Of a stretch of DNA of 64,000 nt, positions 47,522 through 56,099 are shown one piece after another; positions within the stretch are counted from its first letter, which is position 1; every line of letters begins with the position of its first letter. The notes under the pieces were generated by a model. It made no database searches. It was not told where the DNA came from and worked only from the letters and a program-made list of their open reading frames with translations. The position numbers and the translations under genes were made by a program. The DNA comes from JAAYBF01 sp963715445 (GTDB taxonomy: Bacteria > Actinomycetota > Thermoleophilia > Solirubrobacterales > Thermoleophilaceae): assembly GCA_963715445.1 (NCBI GenBank), contig OY970240.1, positions 1,798,001 through 1,862,000 of the forward strand, in the 5' to 3' direction.

Positions 47522-47901
47522 CAGCCCTAGACGACAATGCCCTGAACGGGGAGAAGGCGTTCACTTATTGGAGCGTCGGGGAAGTCGCACAAGGAGTGCG
47601 ACGCAACAGGAGTGCGTCGCAGAGGGGACACACGGAACACCCGCCGCCCAAACACGCGCAGGGGCCTAGAACCTCGCCGCCGCGGAGGCTCGCCAAAAGG
47701 GCTGAACGATCCTCCATCCAGCCTATGAGGCGCCAATCCTGCTAGGCGCCCAACCAACAGAACGCCCAGCTGAGGCGATGGCCCGAGCGGTGCTTCGCGG
47801 CCTGCCCCACCACCAGACTCTTAACCTGGTGGTGGTGACATGTGCGGATCTGACCCCGCTGGCACCCCGCATTCGCTCGAGCCACGCCAGGCTCTGAAGG
47901 A

Positions 47902-48228
47902 TCACACCAACGCATCGCGTTGCAGGGTCCTGTCGAGAGCCTCGGGTAGAGCCTGCGGCGCGATGGGGCCAGCCGGCACGATGCCGCGATCGGTCGCGAC
48001 TTGGACGCGGGGCTCGTAGAGCTCGCGTCTAAGAAAGGCCTCGCCAAGAGCCTCGGCCAAGACCATGTCGCAACTCTCGGTCTCTCGGCTCGACTACCCC
48101 CGGGCATCGCCCACTCCGGCACGAGCTATCTGTGCAAGAAGGGTTCCGTGAGGAGGCTGGCGCCAAGGAGAAGAGCGATCGCCTCTGTATGTCCCGTGCT
48201 CGATGAAGTCGGTGAGAAGGAGGGACAT
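47902..48228 (-). pseudogene. Possible short broken gene with in-frame stop
   Basis: From ATG 48228 the frame reads MSLLLTDFIEHGTYRGDRSS and on to a TAG at 48096-48094 (codon 45), then stays open in the same frame through ATG 48066 (MVLAEALGEAFLRRELYEPR) to TGA at 47904-47902, 108 codons in all. The second half has a protein-like composition with normal codon bias. I do not recognise a family. It may be a decayed gene, two tiny genes, or chance. Confidence 0.3.
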
Positions 48229-48516
48229 GCTCTAAGAGTCGCACGCCCTACCCTGACCTGACATGAAGCCAGCAGCCCAAGAGCACCCGGTGGGGCTTCT
48301 GGTTAGTGACGACTGATTGATTCTTACTGCTTCGCGTTGCTACATCTCAGCGTCTCCTTGGTAGGTGTCTTGTGGGTCGTCCACGACATAGGTTGGGCAT
48401 CGCACGAGGGTCGGCTTCGAAAGCAGAGCCTCACGGCTCCCAGACCATGTCTCTTTTGGTTAGGCGCGAGGTGGTCGCGGCGGGAATTCGATCATGAACT
48501 ACCGAACGGCAGCCAT

Positions 48517-48547
48517 CGGATTCGGCGCCCATCGGGCGCCGAATCCG
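48517..48547 (+). repeat. Perfect 14-bp hairpin upstream of ftsE
   Basis: CGGATTCGGCGCCC (48517-48530) and GGGCGCCGAATCCG (48534-48547) pair without mismatch around ATC. No T-run. It lies 140 bases before ftsE, so it could be a terminator for upstream transcription or a leader structure. Confidence 0.7.
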
Positions 48548-48686
48548 TCGAGCCGCAGCCGCTTACGCACTCGCCGCAAGGCCCGTGAGACCTGCTCTCG
48601 CGGTCGCAGATCCGATTCGCGGGGGTGCACGGGGCATTGCACCGCTGGGCTGCGCGGCGCGCTTGCGCTATCAAGGAAGGCTGCAA

Positions 48687-49508
48687 ATGACTCGTACTCG
48701 CACTCGGCCCATCCCCAGCCCAGTCGAGCAGCCCACCGGGAGTGGAGACATTCCCGTCGTGGAGCTGCGCGACGTCTCGAAGGTCTACGACGGCGGCTCC
48801 GTCGGTCTTGACCATGCCTCCGTGCGCATCGGCAGGGGCGAGTTCGTGTTCCTCGTGGGGCCCACCGGCTGCGGCAAGTCCACCTGCATCCGGCTCCTGA
48901 TGAAGGAGCTGGAGGCCTCGAGCGGCGAGGTGCTGATCGCGGGCAAGAAGCTGAGCGAGGTCGATCGCTCCAAGGTGCCGTACCTGCGCCGCAACATCGG
49001 AACCGTCTTCCAGGACTACAAGCTGCTGCCGAACCGCACGGTGTACGACAACGTCGCCTACTCGCTGCAGGTGATCGGCGAGCCGCGCCACGAGATCCGC
49101 CGCAAGGTGCCGGACATCCTGAGCCTCGTGGGCCTCTCCACGAAGCTGCACAGCTTCCCCGACGAGCTGTCGGGCGGTGAGCAGCAGCGCGTCTCGATCG
49201 CGCGGGCGTTCGTGAACCACCCGCCGCTGCTGCTCGCGGACGAGCCGACCGGCAATCTCGACCCCGAGACCTCGATCGGGATCATGCAGCTGATCTACCG
49301 GATCAACCGCACGGGCACCACGGTCGTGATCGCTACGCACGACAAGGAGATGGTGGACAAGATGCGTCGCCGCGTGGTGGAGCTGCGGGACGGCCGCATC
49401 ATCCGCGACGAGCTGTCCGGCCTCTACCGGCCGGACGAGTCCACCACCGAGTTCGCGATCCGGCTGCGCGGCGAGCTCGGCGTGGGCAGCGAGGGGCACC
49501 CGAACTAG
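48687..49508 (+). CDS. ftsE: Cell division ABC ATPase FtsE
   Basis: Cytoplasmic ATPase that, with FtsX, controls peptidoglycan hydrolases at the septum. The 273-residue protein has Walker A GPTGCGKST (58-66), Q-loop VFQDYKLLPNRTVYDNVAY, the FtsE-typical signature LSGGEQQRVSIARAF (161-175), Walker B LLLADEPTGNLDPE and the H-loop ATHDKEMVD. ATG 48687 has AAGGAAGG at 48673-48680; the first 24 residues and the tail after about 240 are extra to the family core. FtsX follows two bases later. Confidence 0.95.
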   Translation: MTRTRTRPIPSPVEQPTGSGDIPVVELRDVSKVYDGGSVGLDHASVRIGRGEFVFLVGPTGCGKSTCIRLLMKELEASSGEVLIAGKKLSEVDRSKVPYLRRNIGTVFQDYKLLPNRTVYDNVAYSLQVIGEPRHEIRRKVPDILSLVGLSTKLHSFPDELSGGEQQRVSIARAFVNHPPLLLADEPTGNLDPETSIGIMQLIYRINRTGTTVVIATHDKEMVDKMRRRVVELRDGRIIRDELSGLYRPDESTTEFAIRLRGELGVGSEGHPN

Positions 49509-49510
49509 CC

Positions 49511-50416
49511 ATGGCTCCGAGCTTCTTCTTCAAGGAGGCCATCCGCGGCCTCTCACGCAACTCCGCGCCCGCGCTGGCGGCCATGCTCACCGTGCTGCTC
49601 ACGGCGCTGGTGCTCGGGGTCTTCATCCCGATCGTCCAGGCCACCACCGGCACCGCGAACGAGGTGCGCGACCGCGTGGTCGTCGACGTCTACGTCGAGG
49701 ACGGCGCAACCGGCGACGAGCGCCGCCAGCTCGCCTCCGCGCTCGAGGGCACGGACAACGTGAAGTCGATCGAGTTCGTCTCCAAGCAGGAGGGGCTCGC
49801 CGAGGCCAAGCGCAACAACCCGGACGCTTTCGATGAGGGCACGAAGCTGCTCGGCGCGAACCCGCTGCCGGACCTGTACCGCGTAGTGCCCGACGACCCC
49901 GACGAGGTCGGCTCGATCATCGACAGGCTGGCGCCGGTCGGCGCGAGCGGCAAGCGCGAGCCTTCGCTGGCGGCCATCGACGAGGTTCGCAACCGCGAGG
50001 AGGACACCGAGAAGATCCTCTCGGCGACCGGGCTCGTGAAGATCCTCACGGCCGGGCTCGCCGCGCTCCTGATATTCGCCTCGGTGGCGCTGGTAGCCAA
50101 CACGCTGCGCCTCTCGATCTTCGCGCGTCGACGGGAGGTGGAGGTGATGAAGCTGGTGGGAGCCACCAACTGGTTCATCCGCTGGCCCTTCGTGATCGAA
50201 GGCGTGCTGGTGGGATTCATGGGCGGGCTCTTGGCGGTCCTCCTGCTGACGATCGCCAAGGAGACCTTCATCGATCCTCTCGAGGACCGCTTCGCTCTCC
50301 TCGCGGCGCCCGAGACGATCGACTTCCCGCTGCTGGTCGTGGTGCTGATGCTCGCCTGCATCGCCGTCTCGGCCGCGGGCTCCGCAGTGACGCTGCGGCG
50401 CTTCCTGCGCGTCTGA
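49511..50416 (+). CDS. ftsX: Cell division protein FtsX
   Basis: Membrane partner of FtsE. The 301-residue protein has four membrane helices: one near 20-45, then a large extracytoplasmic domain (about 50-170, VVVDVYVEDGATGDERRQL, and PLPDLYRVVPDDPDEV) that contacts the cell-wall hydrolase, then three near 175-200, 225-255 and 270-295. The cytoplasmic segment RRREVEVMKLVGATNWFIRWPFVIEG is the coupling motif for FtsE. Order ftsE-ftsX is universal. Confidence 0.94.
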   Translation: MAPSFFFKEAIRGLSRNSAPALAAMLTVLLTALVLGVFIPIVQATTGTANEVRDRVVVDVYVEDGATGDERRQLASALEGTDNVKSIEFVSKQEGLAEAKRNNPDAFDEGTKLLGANPLPDLYRVVPDDPDEVGSIIDRLAPVGASGKREPSLAAIDEVRNREEDTEKILSATGLVKILTAGLAALLIFASVALVANTLRLSIFARRREVEVMKLVGATNWFIRWPFVIEGVLVGFMGGLLAVLLLTIAKETFIDPLEDRFALLAAPETIDFPLLVVVLMLACIAVSAAGSAVTLRRFLRV

Positions 50417-50522
50417 TCCCGGCACGGCGCATCTCACCGCGGCTGCGGCCGCATCTGACGGGCCGAAGGCCCACGGCCACTACTCTTCAGCGCGGCAGCG
50501 CAAACGCGTTTGCCCCGTACTC

Positions 50523-51707
50523 ATGAGCGCCTTCCTCAAGACCATCGCACTGGCCCTCGCCGCCCTCGCGCTGCTGAGCGGCGGCATCTGGCTGGGCGGC
50601 CATCCCGGCTCGCTCCCGCAGCCGGTGAGAGACGTGCTGGTCGAGGAGAGCCACCGCGTGTTGCGCGCGGAGCTGATCGACAAGATCAAGGACGACTTCT
50701 ACAAGCCGGTCGAGAGCTCGCAGCTCGAGCAGGGTGAGCTCAAGGGCCTCGTCCAGGGCCTCGACGACCGCTTCTCCCACTACATGACGCCGAAGGAGAC
50801 CGATCAGTTCGAGGAGTCGGTGGCCGGGCACTTCGAGGGAGTCGGGATGTCGGTCGATCAGGACCAGCGCGGCCTGAAGGTGATCAACGTCTTCGACGGC
50901 TCACCGGCCAAGCGCGGCGGGATCAAGAAGGGCGACTACATCATCGAGGTCGACGGCCGCTCCATCGCGGGGATGTCGAGCGATCTCGCGACCGCTCGGA
51001 TCAAGGGCCCGGCCGGGACCCGCGTGGCGCTCGAGGTGGTGGACCCCACGACCCTCGAGGCGCGCACCCTCAAGCTCAAGCGCGAGCAGATCGACGTTCC
51101 CAACGTGGAAGGCCGGATCGTGGAGGAGGGCGGCCGCAAGTTCGGCGTGGTGTCCCTGGCGACCTTCAGCGAAGGCGCGCACGGCGTGCTGCGGGCTGAG
51201 ATCGACGGGCTGCTCGCGAAGGGCGCCGAGGGGATCATCCTCGACCTGCGCGGGAACGGCGGCGGGCTGCTGCAGGAGGCCGTGCTCGTGTCCTCGATCT
51301 TCATCGAGGACGGCCTCGTCGTCTCCACCAAGGGGAGGAACCGGCCCGAGCGGAAGTTCAACGCACAGGGCGACGCGATTCCCTCGGATACCTCCGTCGT
51401 GGTCCTCGCGGACCTCACGAGCGCCTCCGCCTCGGAGATCGTGACGGGCGCGATTAAGGACCGCAGGCGCGGCACGGTGGTCGGCACGCGGACCTTCGGC
51501 AAGGGCGTGTTCCAGGAGGTGAAGCCGCTCTCGAACGGCGGCCTGCTGGACCTCACCGTCGGCCAGTACTACCTCCCCAACGGCGAGAACATCGGCAACA
51601 AGGGGGTGACGCCGAACGTGCGCGCCAAGGACGATCCGACGACCGAGCGCGACGAGGCGCTTCCGGTCGCGCTCCGCACGATCGCCGAGAAGGCCGCCGG
51701 CCGTTGA
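50523..51707 (+). CDS. S41-family C-terminal processing protease
   Basis: Secreted or membrane-tethered serine protease of the CtpA/Prc group, 394 residues. N-terminal signal/anchor at about 5-25 (LALAALALLSGGIWLGG). PDZ domain at about 95-170 (GVGMSVDQDQRGLKVINVFDGSPAKRGGIKKGD). The catalytic Ser is in SASASE (300-305, S302 by the 25-residue spacing to the Lys K327 in GTRTFGKG). It cleaves proteins from their C-terminus; FtsEX neighbourhood fits a role in maturing division or wall proteins. The gap from ftsX (106 bases) may carry its own promoter. Confidence 0.88.
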   Translation: MSAFLKTIALALAALALLSGGIWLGGHPGSLPQPVRDVLVEESHRVLRAELIDKIKDDFYKPVESSQLEQGELKGLVQGLDDRFSHYMTPKETDQFEESVAGHFEGVGMSVDQDQRGLKVINVFDGSPAKRGGIKKGDYIIEVDGRSIAGMSSDLATARIKGPAGTRVALEVVDPTTLEARTLKLKREQIDVPNVEGRIVEEGGRKFGVVSLATFSEGAHGVLRAEIDGLLAKGAEGIILDLRGNGGGLLQEAVLVSSIFIEDGLVVSTKGRNRPERKFNAQGDAIPSDTSVVVLADLTSASASEIVTGAIKDRRRGTVVGTRTFGKGVFQEVKPLSNGGLLDLTVGQYYLPNGENIGNKGVTPNVRAKDDPTTERDEALPVALRTIAEKAAGR

Positions 51708-53455
51708 GCGGGCGGCCGCAGGGCCGGCCGACTCGCCTGGACCTGCCTCTCGTCGCCGTGCTCGCGCGGCGCGGCAGGATGCTGGTGGCCGAGCCGCTCT
51801 TCAACACGCGCGGCGCGCGGTTCGAGGTGAGCCGGGGCAAGGGCGGCGAGGGAGACCTGGTGCTGGTGGGCTCCGGCAAGCGCGGCGCCCAGGTGACCCG
51901 CGTGATCGGCAAGCCGTGGATCGCGCGCGACGTGGTGGAGGCGCTGATGCTGGCCGGCGGCCTGCGCCGCTCCTACCCCCGGCGCGCCGAGACCGAGGCG
52001 CTCGAAGCCGCGTCCGAGGCTCCCGCCCGCGGCAGCCGCCTGGACCTGACGGCCCTGCCCACCTTCACGATCGACCCTGACGACGCGCGCGATTTCGACG
52101 ATGCGATCTCGGCCGAGCGGATCGATGGGGGAGCGATCCGGCTGTGGGTGCACATCGCCGACGTGACCGCCTATCTGCGCCCGGGTGGGCCGCTCGACAC
52201 GGAGGCTCAGCGCCGCGGTACGAGCACGTACGTCCCCGGGGCGGTCGAGCCGATGCTGCCCGAGGTGCTGTCCAATCAGGCCTGCTCTCTGCGCCCGGGG
52301 GAGGACAAGCTCGCCGTCACCGTCGAGATGGAGCTGGTCGGCGTCGACGTGCGCAAGGTGTCCTTCCACCGCACGGTGATCCGCTCCGACACCCGCCTGA
52401 CCTATGGCTTCGTCGACGACGTGTTCGAGGGGCGGGCGCGTGCCGAGGACCCGTGGGACAAGCCGCTGGCGGCGGCGCGCGAGGTTGCCCGCGCGCTGCG
52501 GGAGCGGCGCAACGAGCGCGGCTCGCTGGAGATCAACTCGCTCGAGCCGTCCTTCGAGTTCGACGGGAAGGGGCATGTGGTCGGCGTGAGGCGCGAGGCG
52601 CAGACCGAGTCCCATCTGGTGATCGAGGAGCTGATGATCCTCGCCAACGAGCAGGTGGCCGGCTATCTCACCGACCGCCGCCTGCCGGCGCTCTACCGCG
52701 TTCACGAGAAGCCCGATCCGTCCGCCGTCGAGGCGCTGATGGACAAGCTGGAGGCCCTCGAGGTTCCGACTCCCGCGGTGCCAAAGGAGATGAGCTCGCA
52801 GCAGGCGGCGGATGCGGCGGCCGAGGCGTCTCGAATGGCCGCGGCGTACTCGCGCACGCACGGTCGCGGCGCCCAGACGTTCGGATCGCTCGTGCTGCGC
52901 TCGCTGAAGCGCGCTTACTACTCGCCGCGCAACCTCGGGCACGCGGGCCTGGCATCCGAGCGCTACAGCCACTTCACCTCGCCGATCCGCCGCTATCCGG
53001 ACGTCGTGGTCCACCGCGCGCTGCTCGCGGGCCTTGGGCTCGATGACGCTCCTCCGCGCTCCCACGAGCTAGACGAGCTCGCGATCGCCTGCAGCGACGC
53101 CGAGCGCGCGGCGATGCGGATCGAGCGCGACGCCGACGACGTCTGCCTGGCCTTCCTGCTCGAGCGCCGGCTGTCCGAGGCGAAGAAGAGGGGAGGCGAG
53201 GCCTCCGCCTGGGAGGGAGAGGTGGTCGGCCTGATCCCCAAGGGCTGGTTCGTGCGCTTCGGGGACGAGGGCTTCGAGGGGTTCATGCCGGTGCACAGGG
53301 TGCGTGGCTGGTGGCAGCCCGACGAGCACGAGACGCGGCTGGAGGATTCGAACACGGGCCGCGCGATCCGGCTCGGCGACTCCGTTTCGGTGACGGTCGG
53401 GAAGGTCGACGCTCCGCGTGGCCGGGTCGACCTCGATCTCTCGAATCCCGACTGA
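51704..53455 (+). CDS. RNase R/RNase II family 3'-5' exoribonuclease
   Basis: 583-residue RNB-domain nuclease. TTG start at 51704 overlaps the previous stop (TTGA). A short N-terminal OB-like part (about 12-60) precedes the RNB domain, whose active site FTIDPDDARDFDDAIS carries the four aspartates; RLWVHIADVTAYLRPGGPLDTEA and YSHFTSPIRRYPDVVVHRAL are family hallmarks. A C-terminal S1 domain (EGEVVGLIPKGWFVRFGDEGFEGFM, KVDAPRGRVDLDLSNPD) ends the protein. It is shorter than E. coli RNase R (813), lacking the N-terminal cold-shock domains. Placement before smpB is typical for RNase R, which works with tmRNA on nonstop mRNA. Confidence 0.9.
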   Translation: MSGRPQGRPTRLDLPLVAVLARRGRMLVAEPLFNTRGARFEVSRGKGGEGDLVLVGSGKRGAQVTRVIGKPWIARDVVEALMLAGGLRRSYPRRAETEALEAASEAPARGSRLDLTALPTFTIDPDDARDFDDAISAERIDGGAIRLWVHIADVTAYLRPGGPLDTEAQRRGTSTYVPGAVEPMLPEVLSNQACSLRPGEDKLAVTVEMELVGVDVRKVSFHRTVIRSDTRLTYGFVDDVFEGRARAEDPWDKPLAAAREVARALRERRNERGSLEINSLEPSFEFDGKGHVVGVRREAQTESHLVIEELMILANEQVAGYLTDRRLPALYRVHEKPDPSAVEALMDKLEALEVPTPAVPKEMSSQQAADAAAEASRMAAAYSRTHGRGAQTFGSLVLRSLKRAYYSPRNLGHAGLASERYSHFTSPIRRYPDVVVHRALLAGLGLDDAPPRSHELDELAIACSDAERAAMRIERDADDVCLAFLLERRLSEAKKRGGEASAWEGEVVGLIPKGWFVRFGDEGFEGFMPVHRVRGWWQPDEHETRLEDSNTGRAIRLGDSVSVTVGKVDAPRGRVDLDLSNPD

Positions 53456-53483
53456 CGCGCCCGGCTGGTCGATACTTCCTCCG

Positions 53484-53969
53484 ATGGCCAAGAAGGGCGG
53501 AAAGCGCAAGGCAGCGGCTGGGGACCTGGCGACGAATCGCCAGGCGTCCTTTCGCTACCACCTGCTCGAGAAGTTCGAGTGCGGGATCCAGCTCCAGGGC
53601 TCGGAGGTCAAGGCGCTCCGCGAAGGCGGCGTGCAGATCAAGGACGCCTACGCGATGGTCCGCGAGAACGAGGTCTGGCTGCACAACATGTACATCGCGC
53701 CATATCTGCCGGCCTCGCGTGAGAACCACGAGCCCGAGCGCGAGCGCAAGCTGCTGCTCCATGCCAGAGAGATCGAGCGCCTCGTCGGCTCGACGCACCA
53801 GAAGGGCCTGACGCTCGTGCCCACCCGCGTCTACTTCAAGGGCTCACGGGCGAAGGTGGAGATCGCGCTGGCGCGCGGCAAGGACCAGGGCGACAAGCGC
53901 CGCGACCTGAAGGAGAAGGACCAGCGGCGCGATATCGACCGCGCCATCGCGGAGCGGGCCAGGGACTAG
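53484..53969 (+). CDS. smpB: tmRNA-binding protein SmpB
   Basis: Binds tmRNA and delivers it to stalled ribosomes. The 161-residue protein has RQASFRYHLLEKFECGIQLQGSEVKALREGGVQI, the OB-barrel with KDAYAMV and EVWLHNMYIAPY, and the basic C-terminal helix (KDQGDKRRDLKEKDQRRDI) that reads the empty A site. ATG 53484 starts the conserved KKGGKRK lead; an upstream in-frame start at 53418 is inside the intergenic end of the RNase gene. ssrA lies 2.8 kb downstream, so the pair is nearly adjacent but separated by inserted genes. Confidence 0.96.
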   Translation: MAKKGGKRKAAAGDLATNRQASFRYHLLEKFECGIQLQGSEVKALREGGVQIKDAYAMVRENEVWLHNMYIAPYLPASRENHEPERERKLLLHAREIERLVGSTHQKGLTLVPTRVYFKGSRAKVEIALARGKDQGDKRRDLKEKDQRRDIDRAIAERARD

Positions 53970-54860
53970 CTAGACGTCGCTGAAGTCGCGCTCGATGAAC
54001 GTCGCGTCCATCCCCAGCGCGAGCAGCACCGCCAGGCCGAGGTATACGCCGGCGACCGCCGCCCGGGTGCGCGGGCGAACCCGCATGTAGCGCTGCTCCT
54101 CGGGGTCGTTGCGCTGTCTCCAGCGCCGCCACGTCTCCATGCCGCCGAAGAGCAGGATGAGCAGCATGATCGGGTTCGGGTAGGCGATCGTGATCCCCAC
54201 GAGCAGGCCGTAGCCGACGAACCACATCCACGGGGTCAGCGCGGCCATCGCCCGACCGCCGTCGAGCGGCAGCACCGGCAGCAGGTTGAAGAGGTTGAGG
54301 AAGAAGCCCACGAAGGCGAGCGCCTTGAACAGCTCGTCGCCGGTGAGGTCGAAGAGCGCCAGCGGGATCAGGCAGCCGAGCGACCCGAGAATGGGGCCCG
54401 CAAGGGCGACCCGCGCCTCGGCGGCCGCGTCCTTGGGCATCTCCTTCATCGCCACCACGGCGCCGAGGAAGGGGATGAACATCGGAGCGCTCGCCTTGAT
54501 CCCCTCGCGTCGGAGCTGCAGGACGTGGCCCATCTCGTGGATCAGCAGCAGGAGCACGAAGCCGACGGCGAAGCTCCAGCCCCAGATCAGGGCATAGGCG
54601 CCGATCGACACCAGCATCGTCGCCGAGGTGGTGAAGATCTTCAGCTTCGGGATCAGCAGCAGGACGACCTTCAGCTTGGCTCCGAACTTGAGCAGCACGA
54701 ACCCCGCGGCGAGCGCCACCCCGCCGGCGCGGCGCCACAGGGGCTTGCGCTCGGTCGGCTCGGGCTTGTACCCCGGCGGGTAGTGGCTCGGCACCTCGCC
54801 CGTGGGGCTGGTGCTGAGAGTCGGAGGCGTGTAGGGCGGCGTGTCCGCTCGGCTGTCCAT
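53970..54860 (-). CDS. M50 site-2 protease-like membrane metalloprotease
   Basis: Intramembrane zinc protease family, 296 residues. HExxH appears as IHEMGHVLQL in a membrane helix; the third zinc ligand lies in LPVLPLDGGRAMAAL (DGG motif). Six or so hydrophobic segments. A proline-rich polar N-terminus of about 50 residues precedes the first helix. No PDZ domain, unlike RseP, so substrates are unknown. Its stop touches the smpB stop (convergent). Confidence 0.84.
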   Translation of the reverse strand: MDSRADTPPYTPPTLSTSPTGEVPSHYPPGYKPEPTERKPLWRRAGGVALAAGFVLLKFGAKLKVVLLLIPKLKIFTTSATMLVSIGAYALIWGWSFAVGFVLLLLIHEMGHVLQLRREGIKASAPMFIPFLGAVVAMKEMPKDAAAEARVALAGPILGSLGCLIPLALFDLTGDELFKALAFVGFFLNLFNLLPVLPLDGGRAMAALTPWMWFVGYGLLVGITIAYPNPIMLLILLFGGMETWRRWRQRNDPEEQRYMRVRPRTRAAVAGVYLGLAVLLALGMDATFIERDFSDV

Positions 54861-54923
54861 CGGCCTTCAATGATGGCAGCGCCGTGTGCGCCCGCCGCCG
54901 GCGACGGGCGAGCGCCGTGTCCT

Positions 54924-55418
54924 TCAGCGAGCCAGGAGGGCGATCATGATCGACTGCGCGATGGGCGGCGGGAAGGTCATCACCGTGTCCTCGCGGTGGC
55001 GCTTCACGAACTGCGCTCCCCACCGCGCGCCGCGCAGCCCGCGGGGGATGCCGCCGCGCATGATCAGCCCGTCGCGCGCCGCCTGCGCGCTGTCCTCGAG
55101 GAACGCCTGAAGGTCGTAGGCGGGGAGGACGTGGCAGCGCAGGAGGGCCACCTCGTCGCTCGCGCTCGCGATGGCGTGCTTGACGTTGGGGTGCACGACC
55201 TGAGGGCCGTCCGCCGGCTCGACGATCGGCTTGGCATCGCCGACCTGGATGCGCGCCCTGCCCTCGAGCACCTCCCAGCGCTCCTCCTGGCGCGGGTGGA
55301 AGTGCTCCGGCAGCTTGCCGCCGGGCTCGAGCCAGGTGTAGACCCAGAGGTTGTCGCCGTCCGGCTCGAAGGCGTAGCTCACGCGGTGTACGGGATCGTG
55401 GGTGGCGGGCTCGATCAT
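54924..55418 (-). CDS. Cupin-domain protein
   Basis: 164 residues from ATG 55418, which has AGAGGAG upstream on the minus strand. The cupin barrel shows motif 1 LPEHFHPRQEERWEVLEGRARI and motif 2 HPNVKHAIASASDEVALLR (HxH...E and H ligands). The C-terminal part (LIMRGGIPRGLRGARWGAQF) is helical and hydrophobic at the very end (PIAQSIMIALLAR). Function unknown; probably controlled by the divergent TetR, with which it shares operators. Confidence 0.8.
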   Translation of the reverse strand: MIEPATHDPVHRVSYAFEPDGDNLWVYTWLEPGGKLPEHFHPRQEERWEVLEGRARIQVGDAKPIVEPADGPQVVHPNVKHAIASASDEVALLRCHVLPAYDLQAFLEDSAQAARDGLIMRGGIPRGLRGARWGAQFVKRHREDTVMTFPPPIAQSIMIALLAR

Positions 55419-55445
55419 CGGAACTCCTCTCGGGTTGCCCAAATT

Positions 55446-55489
55446 GTTACCTACGGGTAACGTAGCAACTCAAGTTACTCTTCGGTAAC
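55446..55489. promoter_or_regulatory. Twin operator between cupin and TetR genes
   Basis: GTTACC-TACG-GGTAAC (55446-55461) is a perfect palindrome; GTTACT-CTTC-GGTAAC (55474-55489) is the same with one change. They are 28 bp apart and the second ends one base before the TetR ATG, so a bound TetR would block both divergent promoters. Confidence 0.8.
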
Positions 55490-55490
55490 G

Positions 55491-56099
55491 ATGGCCTCCC
55501 CGTCCACCCAGCGCAAGCGGATCCCGGCCGCCGAGAGGCGGGAGGTGATCGTCCGCGCCGCCGGTCCGCTGTTCGCCCGCGAGGGCTACGCCGGCACCCG
55601 GCTCGATGACATCGCCGCTGCCGCCGGGGTCACGAAGCCGATCGTCTACCGCCACTTCGAGTCCAAGAAGGCGCTCTATCTCGCGCTGCTCGCCAAGCAC
55701 GAGAACGACCTGCCCACATTCTTCGAGCGGGTGAGCGATGTCCCACCGGATCTGCCACCGGATGCCCTGGTGCGCCTGATCCTCGAGCACTGGCTCGACT
55801 ACGTGCGCGAGAACAGCCACTCCTGGGTGATGCTGTTCCGCGACGGCTCGGGCGATAGTGAGATCCAGGCGATGCGGCGTGAGGTCAGCGTGCGCGCCCG
55901 CCAGGTGCTTGCCCAGTTCATCGCGGTCCGCGCGGGCGAGAGCATTCCCGCCGAGGAGATCGAGCCGACAGCGGAGCTGCTCACCAGCGGGCTCGCCGGG
56001 CTCGTGCTCTGGTGGATCGACAACCCGGAGGTCTCGAAGCAGGTCGTGCTGGAGGTGGCCGTTCGGATGAGCGCCCCGGCGCTCGCCGATCAGGGGTAG
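55491..56099 (+). CDS. TetR-family regulator of the divergent cupin gene
   Basis: 202 residues. Helix-turn-helix at about 15-58: REVIVRAAGPLFAREGYAGTRLDDIAAAAGVTKPIVYRHFESKKALYLALL. The ligand domain contains EHWLDYVRENSHSWVMLFRDG. Twin palindromes directly upstream are the expected operators. The last bases overlap the convergent YdeI-like gene by 10. Confidence 0.88.
   Translation: MASPSTQRKRIPAAERREVIVRAAGPLFAREGYAGTRLDDIAAAAGVTKPIVYRHFESKKALYLALLAKHENDLPTFFERVSDVPPDLPPDALVRLILEHWLDYVRENSHSWVMLFRDGSGDSEIQAMRREVSVRARQVLAQFIAVRAGESIPAEEIEPTAELLTSGLAGLVLWWIDNPEVSKQVVLEVAVRMSAPALADQG

Larger units (their letters stand above)
47522..48686. other. Gene-poor degraded region before ftsE
   Basis: About 1.2 kb with no intact gene I can support. 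It contains a possible broken gene on the minus strand (47902-48228) and a long hairpin (48517-48547). There is no transposase, integrase or tRNA remnant that I can recognise. It marks the right edge of the accessory segment. Confidence 0.55.

Noticed and set aside
47742..48122. 126-codon minus-strand frame
   Set aside because: Composition is not protein-like and a better-biased frame runs through the same DNA.
53330..53360. T-arm-like GTGTTCGAATCC on the minus strand
   Set aside because: Lies inside the RNase R coding region and has no acceptor or anticodon arms, so not a tRNA.
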